From Marseilla massiliensis (GTDB lineage Bacteria > Bacteroidota > Bacteroidia > Bacteroidales > Bacteroidaceae): DNA of 43,731 bases. Of this stretch, positions 16,798-25,854 are shown in pieces. Each line of letters begins with the position of its first letter. Position 1 is the stretch's first letter. Under the pieces are notes generated by a model. It searched no databases. It was not told where the DNA came from and was given only the letters and a program-made list of their open reading frames with translations. Location: contig NZ_JACJJG010000018.1 of the NCBI RefSeq assembly GCF_016899855.1, positions 1-43,731 of the forward strand, in the 5' to 3' direction. Both the position numbers and the translations under genes were made by a program.

Positions 16798-18438
16798 TTA
16801 TTCTTGCTCCAAGGCTAAAGTTCTGGTCGGTCTGTCGCAAACCTCAGATGGTCCCCAATATTGTATTGGACCCGGGTATATGTAGCATGTCTCTTTTGCC
16901 CAGTGATCACGTTGCATCTCAAACTCCTTGAACGGTTTGCCGTCCAACTCGACCAAAGCCTTTCGGATAACAGGTTTCATTTCACCATTTCTACGTTCCA
17001 TATTCATCATCATAGTGATAGGAACACCTCCTGCTTTCCATTCGCTTGTAGGCGCGGTAGTATTTTTTACGATTGCCATATATCCAGTCTTGCCATTTGC
17101 AATAAGATGGGCAGCACTTGTTCCTAATGCGTAACAATAATCGGCATCGAAATTAGAAGGAGCTGCACAACGTCCTTCATATCCGAAGAAATGATGCAAA
17201 GCAGAGAACTTGCCAGTATATTTACCTTCAGCCTTCCACTGAGCTAACTTGGCGGCACACATGTCGGACAAAAGCTTCTCAGTCTCAATCAAAGAAACCT
17301 GTACATTTCCATGCGGGTCCCTATCCAAAGACAATTGGCGTGCTACATTATCTGGCAATGTAGCAAAAGTCTGCTTATTCTCTTCACTCAAATGAGCCAT
17401 GATATATTCACGCTGTGCAACAGGATCAAGTCCCTTATAATCATTTCCGTGGGCAGCAAGCAAATCATTAAGTTCCTCTATCAGTTTACCTATTGAAGGA
17501 ATAAACTCAATAAGTCCTTCAGGTACGAGAATTACACCAAAATTATTTCCTTGCTTAGCTCTATAAGAAATAACTTCACATATATTCTCGACAATCTGGT
17601 TCAATGTCATGTTCTTTGCCTTGATTTCCTCGGAAACAAGACAAATATTCGGCTGGCACTGAAGTGCACACTCCAATGCGATGTGACTCGCCGAGCGTCC
17701 CATTAGTTTTATAAAATGCCAGTACTTACGAGCTGAATTACAATCCCTTTCAATATTGCCAATCAATTCAGAATAAGTTTTTGTGGCAGTATCAAATCCG
17801 AACGAAGTCTCAATTTGGCTGTTTTTCAAATCTCCATCTATAGTCTTAGGACACCCTATAACCTGAACTCCATAGTTCTTTGCAGCATAATACTCTGCCA
17901 AAACGCAAGCATTTGTATTAGAGTCGTCTCCACCGATTATAACAAGAGCTTTTATTCCGAGTTCACGAACAATCTCTATTCCTTTTTCAAACTGCTCGAC
18001 CTTCTCCAATTTTGTACGTCCGGAACCAATCATATCAAAACCGCCTGTATTACGATAATCATCAATAAAATCAGCGGTTATTTCCATATATTTATGGTCA
18101 ACAAGTCCACCAGGACCTAAGATGAAGCCGTATAATTTATTATCTGGATTCATCTTCTTTATTGTATCAAACAGACCTGTAATTACATTATGTCCACCAG
18201 GAGCTTGTCCGCCGCTAAGAATTACACCAACATTCATGGCTTGACCAGCTTCAACGTCACTTGGCTCAAACTCTACTATTGGCATTCCATAGGTATTGGG
18301 AAACAATTTCTTTATTTCCTCCTGATTGTCAACACTATTTGTCGGAGCGCCTTCTTTTACCTTAACATAACCTTTGAGAGCTTCCGGCAATTTCGGAAGA
18401 TAAGCCTTTCTGGCTTGCTGCAATGCACTTTTCTCCAT
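16798..18438 (-). CDS. pfp: Pyrophosphate-dependent phosphofructokinase
   Basis: Diphosphate:fructose-6-phosphate 1-phosphotransferase, a reversible glycolytic enzyme that uses pyrophosphate instead of ATP. The 546-residue length fits the long group of PFP enzymes. Key blocks are [13 protein letters not shown] (73-83), the pyrophosphate-selecting [11 protein letters not shown] (D171, D172; ATP enzymes have GGDG) and PKTIDGDL with catalytic D201 and D203. [15 protein letters not shown] contributes to fructose-6-phosphate binding. It is a single-gene unit with a -7 box at 18499-18506 and a strong terminator at 16742-16770. Confidence 0.96.
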   Translation of the reverse strand: MEKSALQQARKAYLPKLPEALKGYVKVKEGAPTNSVDNQEEIKKLFPNTYGMPIVEFEPSDVEAGQAMNVGVILSGGQAPGGHNVITGLFDTIKKMNPDNKLYGFILGPGGLVDHKYMEITADFIDDYRNTGGFDMIGSGRTKLEKVEQFEKGIEIVRELGIKALVIIGGDDSNTNACVLAEYYAAKNYGVQVIGCPKTIDGDLKNSQIETSFGFDTATKTYSELIGNIERDCNSARKYWHFIKLMGRSASHIALECALQCQPNICLVSEEIKAKNMTLNQIVENICEVISYRAKQGNNFGVILVPEGLIEFIPSIGKLIEELNDLLAAHGNDYKGLDPVAQREYIMAHLSEENKQTFATLPDNVARQLSLDRDPHGNVQVSLIETEKLLSDMCAAKLAQWKAEGKYTGKFSALHHFFGYEGRCAAPSNFDADYCYALGTSAAHLIANGKTGYMAIVKNTTAPTSEWKAGGVPITMMMNMERRNGEMKPVIRKALVELDGKPFKEFEMQRDHWAKETCYIYPGPIQYWGPSEVCDRPTRTLALEQE

Positions 18439-18498
18439 GACAATTAATTTAATTTTTGAGTTTTAATGTATAAAAATATCATTCATGTTTCTGATGTG

Positions 18499-18506
18499 CA
18501 AATTTA
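18499..18506 (-). promoter_or_regulatory. -7 promoter element of pfp
   Basis: TAAATTTG on the - strand matches TAnnTTTG and lies 61 nt before the pfp ATG. No convincing TTTG -33 box accompanies it. Confidence 0.55.
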
Positions 18507-18598
18507 CTAATTTTTGTCCATATAGGAAAAGAAATAAAATAAATTGAAAAAAATAATGTTTTTTTTCGATAACACGCCATTTTTAATTTTTTATTTCT

Positions 18599-18606
18599 TA
18601 TATTTG
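18599..18606 (+). promoter_or_regulatory. -7 promoter element of the 18679-22157 gene group
   Basis: TATATTTG matches TAnnTTTG and lies 73 nt before the first ATG. The region upstream is almost pure A/T. Confidence 0.6.
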
Positions 18607-18678
18607 CTTCGAGAAAATACGCATTGAATGCTTTTTTCTATACGTGAAAATATTTTAGGATAATAAAAGAAGGATATT

Positions 18679-18945
18679 ATGGCAAATAAACGTGAGCTAA
18701 AAAAAATAATCAACTACATCTGTCAGGATCTGTTTTCAGAATGCGTTGCGGCATCATTATATAACAATAATAAAAAAGATGAAATCAACGCATTATTGAC
18801 TTCCATAGTCATAATAAGGAATGACTATATTTGCAGGGTTTCACATATTGAACCAGGAATAAAACCCAAAGCTTATTTCAGAAACCTGAAAGACGAATTT
18901 ACGACTCAAATAGAAGAAATAACCGATACCATCTCAAATCTTTAA
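18679..18945 (+). CDS. Small conserved hypothetical protein
   Basis: An 88-residue, mostly alpha-helical soluble protein with no signal peptide and no recognised domain. It begins MANKRELKKIINYICQDL, contains a conserved-looking IVIIRNDYICRVSHIEPG segment, and ends in a helix EFTTQIEEITDTISNL. Similar small proteins occur in many Bacteroidales, to my recollection, with no known role. The ATG follows an AGAAGGATAT sequence that may serve as a ribosome-binding site. It is the first gene of a tight group with the acyltransferase gene (whose TTG-start alternative would directly abut its stop) and the amidase-like gene. Confidence 0.75.
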   Translation: MANKRELKKIINYICQDLFSECVAASLYNNNKKDEINALLTSIVIIRNDYICRVSHIEPGIKPKAYFRNLKDEFTTQIEEITDTISNL

Positions 18946-18963
18946 TTGTCATCACAACAAATC

Positions 18964-19515
18964 ATGTGCCATAAGATTTGCGGATGGATTTTATACACAC
19001 TGTTAGGTTGGAAAAAAGACGTAACAGTGCATCATTCAGACAAATATATAATCTGCCTTGCTCCTCACACAAGTAATCTGGATTTCATTATCGGCCAACT
19101 TTATATGAGGGCCGAGAGGATGAAAGTTAAATTTATGATGAAAAAAGAATGGTTCTTTTGGCCGCTTGGATTCTTTTTCAGAAAAATAGGAGGCGTACCA
19201 GTATGGAGGAACAAGCACTGTAAAATGACAGACCTAATAGCCGATATAGCCTATAATGCGGAAACATTCCATTTGTGCATTACACCAGAAGGTACACGTT
19301 CTGCTAATCCTGAATGGAAGCGTGGTTTTTATTACATCGCGCTTAAGGCGCAAATACCAATATTATTATACGGCCTGGATTATGGACGTAAACTAATCCA
19401 ATGCAATAAATATATAATTCCCGATGGCGATATCGACAAAGACATGTCCGATATAAAGAGTTATTTTAAAAACTATAAAGGAAGACATCCCGAAAATTTT
19501 ACTACCGGAGATTAA
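18964..19515 (+). CDS. Lysophospholipid (1-acylglycerol-3-phosphate type) acyltransferase
   Basis: A 183-residue PlsC-family acyltransferase of glycerophospholipid or lipid A-like metabolism. The catalytic HX4D motif is present as APHTSNLDF (H35, D40), the VPVWRN block follows at about 78-83, and the acyl-acceptor motif is TPEGTRS (107-113). It is shorter than classical PlsC (about 240 residues) and has no strong transmembrane helix, which is common for this subgroup. I chose the ATG at 18964; a TTG at 18946, directly after the preceding stop, would add six residues. The next gene starts two bases after the stop. The exact acceptor lipid is not known. Confidence 0.85.
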   Translation: MCHKICGWILYTLLGWKKDVTVHHSDKYIICLAPHTSNLDFIIGQLYMRAERMKVKFMMKKEWFFWPLGFFFRKIGGVPVWRNKHCKMTDLIADIAYNAETFHLCITPEGTRSANPEWKRGFYYIALKAQIPILLYGLDYGRKLIQCNKYIIPDGDIDKDMSDIKSYFKNYKGRHPENFTTGD

Positions 19516-19517
19516 TC

Positions 19518-22157
19518 ATGCAAAAATACATATACATATTTTTAACCTGCATCGTACTTGCTGCCTGCGGGACCCACCGCAACATTGTTTCACAACCTCA
19601 AAATAATAAGCAAGGAAATAAGAAAAGCTCCAAACCAATTAAAGAAATCAGAACAAAGGTAGAGTATAAAGGATTACCGTGGGTAACAAACAAATCAAAA
19701 CCTATTGAAATAACAAAAGGATTACAGAACAAACATGTATCAGTTTGGGCAAGTCACGGCAGATATTTCAATCAAAACAAAGACCGATGGGAATGGCAAC
19801 GTCCTAATATGTTTTGCACGAATGAAGACCTCTTCACGCAAATCATAGTTGTACCATACTTAATTCCCATGCTCGAAAATGCCGGTGCAATTGTATTCAC
19901 TCCACGTGAAAGAGACTGGCAGAAAAACGAGATAATTGTTGATAATGACAATGAAATATTGTTACCGTACTATACAGAGGTAAACATTAATAAAAAATGG
20001 CAAAACTCTGGTATAAAAGGCTTTGCAAATTTTGGCAAGATATACGGAGACAAGACCAATCCTTTCAAGGAAGGAACTACACGCATGGTTCAAGCATCAA
20101 AAGTTAAAGATTGCGAAATCTCATATCAGCCAGGCTTCACCAAAAGTGGCCGCTATGCCGTTTATGTAAGTTATCCCACTCTGCCGCAAAGTGTACCCGA
20201 TGCAAAATACATAGTATACCATAAAGGAAGGCAAACAGTTTTCAATGTAAATCAAAGAATGGGCGGAGGAACATGGGTATACCTTGGAACATTTGATTTT
20301 GATTATGGTTGCAATTCTGACAATCGCGTTGTATTAACAAACGAAAGTTCTTACGAAGGTGTCGTCACTGCAGATGCAGTACGATTCGGTGGTGGTATGG
20401 GTGTGGTTGCCAGAGGAGGCAAAACAAGCGGATTACCCAAATGCCTGGAAGGGTCCAGATACTATGCTCAATGGGCTGGTGCACCGGAAAGCGTGTATTA
20501 TGCTAAAAACGGGACTGATGATTACAAGGAAGACATTTATTCAAGACCATACATGACGAACTGGCTTGCAGGTGGATCATGTTTCGCCCCTAATGAAGCA
20601 GGCTTGAATGTACCCCTTGAACTGTCGTTGGCAGTACATAGTGACGCCGGTTTTTCAAAAGATTATTCATCTATTATCGGATCATTGTCTATATGCACGA
20701 CGTCGGCCAATGGAGGATTACTTGCTTCCGGCATGTCGCGCTTCCATTCAAGAACATTTGCTGACTATCTGTTAAACGGGACCAACCGTGACATTATAAG
20801 AAAGTACGGAAAATGGAACAGAAGATATCTGTATGACCGGAATTATGCAGAGACAAGATGTCCAATCATCCCTTCTGCAATTATAGAGACAATGTCGCAT
20901 CAGAATTTTCCCGACATGACAATGGGACAAGACCCGAACTTCCGGTTTACTTATGCCAGAAGCTTGTATAAATCAATTCTTAGGTTTAACGCCGGAATGC
21001 ATGGTAAACCATATGTGGTATCACCACTTGCCCCTGAAAATTTTTGCGTTGATTTTGTCGCTAATGACACTGTTATGTTAAAATGGGACAGGCAGGATGA
21101 TGTAAACGAGCCTACAGCCGTACCGACATCCTATGTCCTGTACACGGCAATCAACGGCTATGACTTTGATAACGGCATTAAAATAAAAGGAACAGCCTGC
21201 AAAATCAAACTAATGCCCAATACGTTATATAGCTTTAAGCTTACAGCGGCTAATGAAGGTGGGGAAAGTTTCCCGACGGAGGTAATATCGGCAGTCTATA
21301 ATCCTCACGCAACCAAGACGATTCTTATCGTCAATGGATTTCAGCGATTGTCTGCTCCTGCAATAATAAACAATGAATACAGTCAAGGGTTTGACTTAAA
21401 CGCTGACATCGGTGTTTGTCTTGACAAAACACTTGGATATTGCGGCTCGCAGATATGTTTTGATAAAACAAAAATCGGGACCGAAGGTCCTGGAGGATTA
21501 GGATACAGCGGGAACGAACTTGAAGGACACATTATACGCGGAAATGAGTTCAACTATATTCCCGTTCACGCACGTGCTATGATGAAAGCCAACAGGTACA
21601 ATATCGTAAGTTGTTCAAAATACTCCCTCGGTAAAAACATTGTCAACCTGGATAAATATGACTGTATTGACATGATACTTGGCCTTGAAAAAGATGACGG
21701 CCGTTCATTAAAGTATTACAAGACATTTACTCCCGAACTTCAAGACTTGTTAGAAGAATATGTGCAACGCGGAGGCAACATGCTCGTAAGCGGAGCATAT
21801 ATCGGCAGTGACATGAGGAAGGATGACGAGGCCGATTTTTTGAAGAATGTCCTGCATGTTACATACAATGGCTCCGTGCGCCCCTCATTCAGCAATACAA
21901 TAACGGGTATGGGTACGTCGTTCGACATATACACGACATTAAATGAAGACCATTATGCTTCAACAACAATAGACCTGATCAGTCCGATAGGCAAAGCATT
22001 CTGCGCCTTGACAAATAACGAAGGCCACTCTGTATGCGTGGCATACGACGGGAAAGATAGCAGAACATTCACCATGGGATTTCCATTTGAATGCATAACA
22101 TCGGAGAAAAAACGTTCGGCTATCATGCGAGGGATACTGGACTTCTTACTTGAATAA
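19518..22157 (+). CDS. Amidase-like lipoprotein with inserted golvesin-type domain
   Basis: A large 879-residue cell-envelope protein. The N-terminus has a lipobox ending LAACG (Cys17). An N-acetylmuramoyl-L-alanine amidase-like domain seems split: its first half carries VWASHGRYF and TPRERDWQ, its second half AVHSDAGF and IIETMSHQNFPD, giving the expected His, Glu, His, Glu zinc and catalytic pattern. Between them lies a golvesin-C-terminal-like beta domain (about 205-300, VYVSYPTLPQSVPDAKYIVYH). A fibronectin type III domain follows (about 510-600) and then a unique C-terminal domain (about 605-879) starting KTILIVNGFQRLSAP. Homologues are often labelled xanthan lyase; peptidoglycan amide cleavage is the more likely activity but is not shown. 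Confidence 0.8.
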   Translation: MQKYIYIFLTCIVLAACGTHRNIVSQPQNNKQGNKKSSKPIKEIRTKVEYKGLPWVTNKSKPIEITKGLQNKHVSVWASHGRYFNQNKDRWEWQRPNMFCTNEDLFTQIIVVPYLIPMLENAGAIVFTPRERDWQKNEIIVDNDNEILLPYYTEVNINKKWQNSGIKGFANFGKIYGDKTNPFKEGTTRMVQASKVKDCEISYQPGFTKSGRYAVYVSYPTLPQSVPDAKYIVYHKGRQTVFNVNQRMGGGTWVYLGTFDFDYGCNSDNRVVLTNESSYEGVVTADAVRFGGGMGVVARGGKTSGLPKCLEGSRYYAQWAGAPESVYYAKNGTDDYKEDIYSRPYMTNWLAGGSCFAPNEAGLNVPLELSLAVHSDAGFSKDYSSIIGSLSICTTSANGGLLASGMSRFHSRTFADYLLNGTNRDIIRKYGKWNRRYLYDRNYAETRCPIIPSAIIETMSHQNFPDMTMGQDPNFRFTYARSLYKSILRFNAGMHGKPYVVSPLAPENFCVDFVANDTVMLKWDRQDDVNEPTAVPTSYVLYTAINGYDFDNGIKIKGTACKIKLMPNTLYSFKLTAANEGGESFPTEVISAVYNPHATKTILIVNGFQRLSAPAIINNEYSQGFDLNADIGVCLDKTLGYCGSQICFDKTKIGTEGPGGLGYSGNELEGHIIRGNEFNYIPVHARAMMKANRYNIVSCSKYSLGKNIVNLDKYDCIDMILGLEKDDGRSLKYYKTFTPELQDLLEEYVQRGGNMLVSGAYIGSDMRKDDEADFLKNVLHVTYNGSVRPSFSNTITGMGTSFDIYTTLNEDHYASTTIDLISPIGKAFCALTNNEGHSVCVAYDGKDSRTFTMGFPFECITSEKKRSAIMRGILDFLLE

Positions 22158-22179
22158 GCAGCAAAGCAGACAGAAGAGC

Positions 22180-22267
22180 AAAAGGCCGTGTTTGAGAGTC
22201 CCAAACACGGCCTTTAACTTGCCAGAAGACGGCAGTTTACATTTTAAAACATGACCTTCTTAAAATC
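22180..22267. repeat. Intergenic array C of four 22-nt units; bidirectional terminator-like
   Basis: Units begin at 22180, 22202, 22224 and 22246. Units 1 and 2 form a 14-bp perfect stem (22181-22194 with 22202-22215, loop of seven) between two converging genes. Unit 4 begins AAAACATGACCTTCTTA, clearly related to the AAAACATGGTCTTTTATA core of the other arrays, while unit 3 is the most degenerate. Confidence 0.75.
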
Positions 22268-22284
22268 ATGAATACAACAATTCA

Positions 22285-23598
22285 TCACACTGGATTATTT
22301 TCATTGAACAAAGCCATTCGCCTGTCAAGTTCTTCTAACTGCCTGTCTTCAATAAACGAAGTGCATACACGAAGTCCTTGCTGACGACTGCCTGTAGTGG
22401 AAAGACAGATGGCACTAACGCCATAATACATTAATTCATGTGCCAATCTTCCTCCAGTCATGCCAGGATAACCTATTGTAAAATAGAATCCGTCCGCAAT
22501 GTCCTCGTCCAAATCTTTGTCGTACACTATACGAAAACCATGTCTACAGAATATTTCTTTCAATTTATGCGCCCTTTGACCGTAAACGCCTATATCCTTA
22601 CGAAAATCATACGTCCCGTCTGAGGCCGCTTTAAGCATTGCAGCCAATGCGTATTGCGCACTGTGGCTCGTTCCGGATGATAAAGCATAAAGCATACGCG
22701 TTGAATAAACAAGACCGAAAGGCAAACCTTCATACCTTTTTCCTAAATCATCATAATGTCTATGGAAAAGATTGTCCGAAATACAAACGACCCCAATACG
22801 TTCACCAGCGTAACTAAAAGCTTTGCTTCCACTGATGAACAACATATAGTTTTCTGTATAACGAGCTACGGTAACTTGGTATGGCGGAACAAAAGGTATA
22901 CTGAGATTCCGGCGGAAATCCATAGCGAAATAAGCAAGGTCCTCCATGACCACTACATTATATTTTGTCGCCAGATGTCCTATTGTTTCAAGTTCTTGCT
23001 CATTGAAACATATCCATGAAGGATTGTTCGGATTACTGTACACAATGGCACAAATATTACCTTTAACAAGATAGCTTTCAAGCTTTTCCGCTAATTTATC
23101 TCCACGATAGTCATAAACGTCAAATGTTTCATACTGTATTCCAAGTACCTGTAACTGCATTTTCTGTACAGGAAATCCCGGATCTATAAATAGAACAGTG
23201 TTCTTTTCCTTACTGCATTGCGAACATGTTAGAAATGCAGCGAAAGTACCTTGCATGCTGCCACATACAGGGACACAACATTCTGGAGATATGTCAACAT
23301 TGATAAAAGCCTTGACGAATCTTGATGCTTCAGCTTTTAATCCGGAATATCCCTGGATGTCAGGGTAAGAATGGGCTATACCATCCTTCAAAGATTTTAT
23401 TTGCGCTTCAACTCCAATCTTGGATGCCGGCAATCCGGGAATACCCATTTCCAGTTTTACAAACTCAACCCCGGTTTCCTTTTCCGCAAAAGCAGCAACA
23501 GACTTGACCTCTCTTATCGTTGCTTTCTCAAAATCCTGTATACCAAACTGCCTTATGGCATTGTCTACAAGTTCTTTACTTATTGGTGTATCTCTCAT
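22285..23598 (-). CDS. Class I/II PLP-dependent aminotransferase
   Basis: A 437-residue fold-type I aminotransferase. The PLP lysine is K259 in FISGSKAFSYAGER; the N-P-N-N-P signature at 189-193 (SNPNNPSW) and D220 in VMEDLAY contact the cofactor, and R266 near AGERIG fits the phosphate-binding arginine. Glycine-rich GSMQGTF at 113-119 replaces the usual G-x-x-x-A-L. It is the last gene of a run with iorB and iorA, starting 43 nt after iorB. That context suggests transamination of aromatic amino acids to give the arylpyruvates that IorAB oxidises, or the reverse. Substrate preference is an inference from neighbours only. Confidence 0.88.
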   Translation of the reverse strand: MRDTPISKELVDNAIRQFGIQDFEKATIREVKSVAAFAEKETGVEFVKLEMGIPGLPASKIGVEAQIKSLKDGIAHSYPDIQGYSGLKAEASRFVKAFINVDISPECCVPVCGSMQGTFAAFLTCSQCSKEKNTVLFIDPGFPVQKMQLQVLGIQYETFDVYDYRGDKLAEKLESYLVKGNICAIVYSNPNNPSWICFNEQELETIGHLATKYNVVVMEDLAYFAMDFRRNLSIPFVPPYQVTVARYTENYMLFISGSKAFSYAGERIGVVCISDNLFHRHYDDLGKRYEGLPFGLVYSTRMLYALSSGTSHSAQYALAAMLKAASDGTYDFRKDIGVYGQRAHKLKEIFCRHGFRIVYDKDLDEDIADGFYFTIGYPGMTGGRLAHELMYYGVSAICLSTTGSRQQGLRVCTSFIEDRQLEELDRRMALFNENNPV

Positions 23599-23641
23599 GG
23601 CCTGAAACTTATAAATCTGTTAGTTCCATTAAAAACGAGCG

Positions 23642-24211
23642 TCATAAGGCGGCGCCAATGCCCAATGCCTTGATATTAGCTTCAACTACAGCGTCACCCT
23701 TACGCGAGAATACGGCACGAATTGCATCCTCAAGCTTTTCAATGTCTATACCTAAAGCCTTCTGAGCCGCCCCCAACAACACGACATTTGCTGAACGAGG
23801 CACATTGTTCTCCTTGGCAAGTTTATCAATGTCTATGAGAACAACATTGCTCATCGCAGAATATTCAGCTTTAATTTTATCTATATCAGGATAGTTCGGA
23901 ATGTTTACATACGGCACACTTGACGTGATAATCCATCCTTTTTCCTTATTTAGATATGGAAGATACCTTAATGCTTCCATCGGTTCCATGGATATTATCA
24001 CATCTGCCTGTCCCTTGGCGATAAGATCACTATGTATTGGTTCGGATGATATTCTCAAGTTGCTCTGTACATCTCCGCCTCTTTGAGACATTCCATGCAC
24101 TTCAGCCTGCTTGATATATAAGCCTTCTTTAAGAGCTGCTTCACCTATAATTGCCGCAATAGAAAGAATACCTTGTCCTCCTACTCCACTAAGAATGATA
24201 TCCGTTTTCAT
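23642..24211 (-). CDS. iorB: Indolepyruvate:ferredoxin oxidoreductase subunit beta
   Basis: The gamma-domain subunit of a 2-oxoacid:ferredoxin oxidoreductase that converts aryl pyruvates to aryl-acetyl-CoA with ferredoxin as electron acceptor. At 189 residues it contains the GVGGQGILSIAAIIGEAA nucleotide/CoA-binding start and AEVHGMSQRGGDVQSNLRI, both diagnostic. The reading frame is open further upstream, but the proper start is the ATG at 24209-24211, which overlaps the iorA stop as ATGA and begins MKTDIILSGVGGQG. The overlap shows tight coupling with iorA. Confidence 0.93.
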   Translation of the reverse strand: MKTDIILSGVGGQGILSIAAIIGEAALKEGLYIKQAEVHGMSQRGGDVQSNLRISSEPIHSDLIAKGQADVIISMEPMEALRYLPYLNKEKGWIITSSVPYVNIPNYPDIDKIKAEYSAMSNVVLIDIDKLAKENNVPRSANVVLLGAAQKALGIDIEKLEDAIRAVFSRKGDAVVEANIKALGIGAAL

Positions 24212-25821
24212 TTTTCTTGTCCTCCTTTTTGTTTCTTTTCCCTGATATGGCGTTGTAACGTTTGCATACACTCTCGGCATGGAATAATAACGCTTACTCC
24301 ATGATATTCAATCTCATTTCGTAGCATTTGGGTTATTTCCGGCATATTCTTAGGTAATGGCACGACGGTTTTCAAATGCTCATCATCCAACCCGAGACCG
24401 CGGCAAATAGCTTCAAGTTTGTTTGTTCCTGCCGAATCTTGGCCACCGGTCATTGCCGTAGTAAGATTATCGCTTATTATAACAGTTATGTCTGAATTCT
24501 CATTTATTGCATCAAGCAAACCTGTCATACCGGAATGTGTAAACGTTGAATCTCCAATAACAGCAACGGCTGGCCACAACCCTGCGTCAGCTGCACCTTT
24601 TGCCATTGTAATGCTCGCTCCCATATCTACTGTTGAATGCAACGCTTTATATGGAGGAAGTGCACCTAAAGTGTAACATCCTATATCACCAAAGACCCTT
24701 GCATTAGGATAATCTGCAAGAACATCGTTCAAAGCTGCATAAACATCCCTGTGTCCACATCCCTGACATAATGCCGGTGGACGAGGAACTGTGTTTTGAC
24801 TCTGCGCGTGCCCTTCATTTTCCGGCAATCCTAAAGCTTTCCTGACTATATCAGGTGTTAATTCACCGGTTCTTGGCAAGCTTCCGTCCAACTTTCCCTT
24901 AATAATTGAATCACCAGGCATAACGCCACGAAGCGAATCCTCAATAAAAGGTTGTCCCTCTTCAATTACCAAAATCTCGTCACACTCTTTCGTCATGTTG
25001 CGTAACAAATCTTTTGGTAAGGGATATTGACCTATTTTTAATACAGGATAAGGACATCCATCAGGATAACATTCATTTAGATAATTTATACCTATTCCCC
25101 CCGTGACAATACCTAAAGTCTTGTCTTTGTTATCGTAATAAATATTAAAATTACTTTTTACTGAGTCTTTTTCCAATTCTACTTGTTGTGCCGTAACAAT
25201 ATCATTACGTTTTCTTGCCATCGCCGGCAGTAAGACCCATTCACTTGATTTAGAATTATAATTTATATCATTCTGTTTCCTTGGTTGATCAGCAATTTCA
25301 ACAACAGCCCTACTATGTGCCATTCTTGTTGTTACACGCATCAACACTGGGAGATGTACCCGCTCGCTATAATCAAACGCAAAACCAACCATATCATACG
25401 CTTCTTGCTGGCATGATGGTTCAAAACATGGTATCATTGCAAATTTTGCGTAAAACCTACTGTCTTGCTCATTTTGCGAAGAGTGCATTGACGGATCATC
25501 AGCGACAAGAACTATTATTCCGCCATTAGTTCCTGTCATGCCTGAATTGACAAACGGATCAGCACAAACATTCAGGCCGACATGCTTCATGCAAACCATA
25601 GCCCGTTTACCCATGAAGGACATGCCCAAAGCTTCTTCCATGGCAGTCTTTTCATTTACGGACCACTTACTGTGTATTCCTCTGTCACTTGCAATCCGTG
25701 AATTTTGGATATACTCCGTGATTTCAGTTGAAGGCGTGCCAGGATAAGCGTAAACACCGCTTAATCCCGCATCAATTGCAGCTTGGGCAATTGCTTCATC
25801 TCCTAATAAAAGTTTTTTCAT
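24208..25821 (-). CDS. iorA: Indolepyruvate:ferredoxin oxidoreductase subunit alpha, short form
   Basis: The thiamine-diphosphate subunit of the aryl-pyruvate oxidoreductase. The N-terminal pyrimidine-binding domain starts with GVYAYPGTPSTEI and includes KHVGLNVCADPF; the C-terminal TPP domain has CQGCGHRDVY (352-361), GDIGCYTLGALPPYK and the cofactor motif GDSTFTHSGMTGL to ISDN (423-452). The protein ends at 537 residues with PCRECMQTLQRH and then a Lys-rich tail. The C-terminal 2[4Fe-4S] ferredoxin domain of archaeal IorA (about 600 or more residues) is missing, so electrons must leave through a separate carrier. It lies 33 nt after the DUF4861 gene and overlaps iorB. Confidence 0.93.
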   Translation of the reverse strand: MKKLLLGDEAIAQAAIDAGLSGVYAYPGTPSTEITEYIQNSRIASDRGIHSKWSVNEKTAMEEALGMSFMGKRAMVCMKHVGLNVCADPFVNSGMTGTNGGIIVLVADDPSMHSSQNEQDSRFYAKFAMIPCFEPSCQQEAYDMVGFAFDYSERVHLPVLMRVTTRMAHSRAVVEIADQPRKQNDINYNSKSSEWVLLPAMARKRNDIVTAQQVELEKDSVKSNFNIYYDNKDKTLGIVTGGIGINYLNECYPDGCPYPVLKIGQYPLPKDLLRNMTKECDEILVIEEGQPFIEDSLRGVMPGDSIIKGKLDGSLPRTGELTPDIVRKALGLPENEGHAQSQNTVPRPPALCQGCGHRDVYAALNDVLADYPNARVFGDIGCYTLGALPPYKALHSTVDMGASITMAKGAADAGLWPAVAVIGDSTFTHSGMTGLLDAINENSDITVIISDNLTTAMTGGQDSAGTNKLEAICRGLGLDDEHLKTVVPLPKNMPEITQMLRNEIEYHGVSVIIPCRECMQTLQRHIREKKQKGGQEK

Positions 25822-25854
25822 AGTATTAAGTTTAAAATAACAATGGCTATATTT

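Noticed and set aside
24212..24280. Upstream extension of iorB by 23 codons
   Set aside because: It would overlap iorA by about 70 bases and adds a Lys/Arg-rich stretch not expected; the ATGA overlap gives the usual family start.
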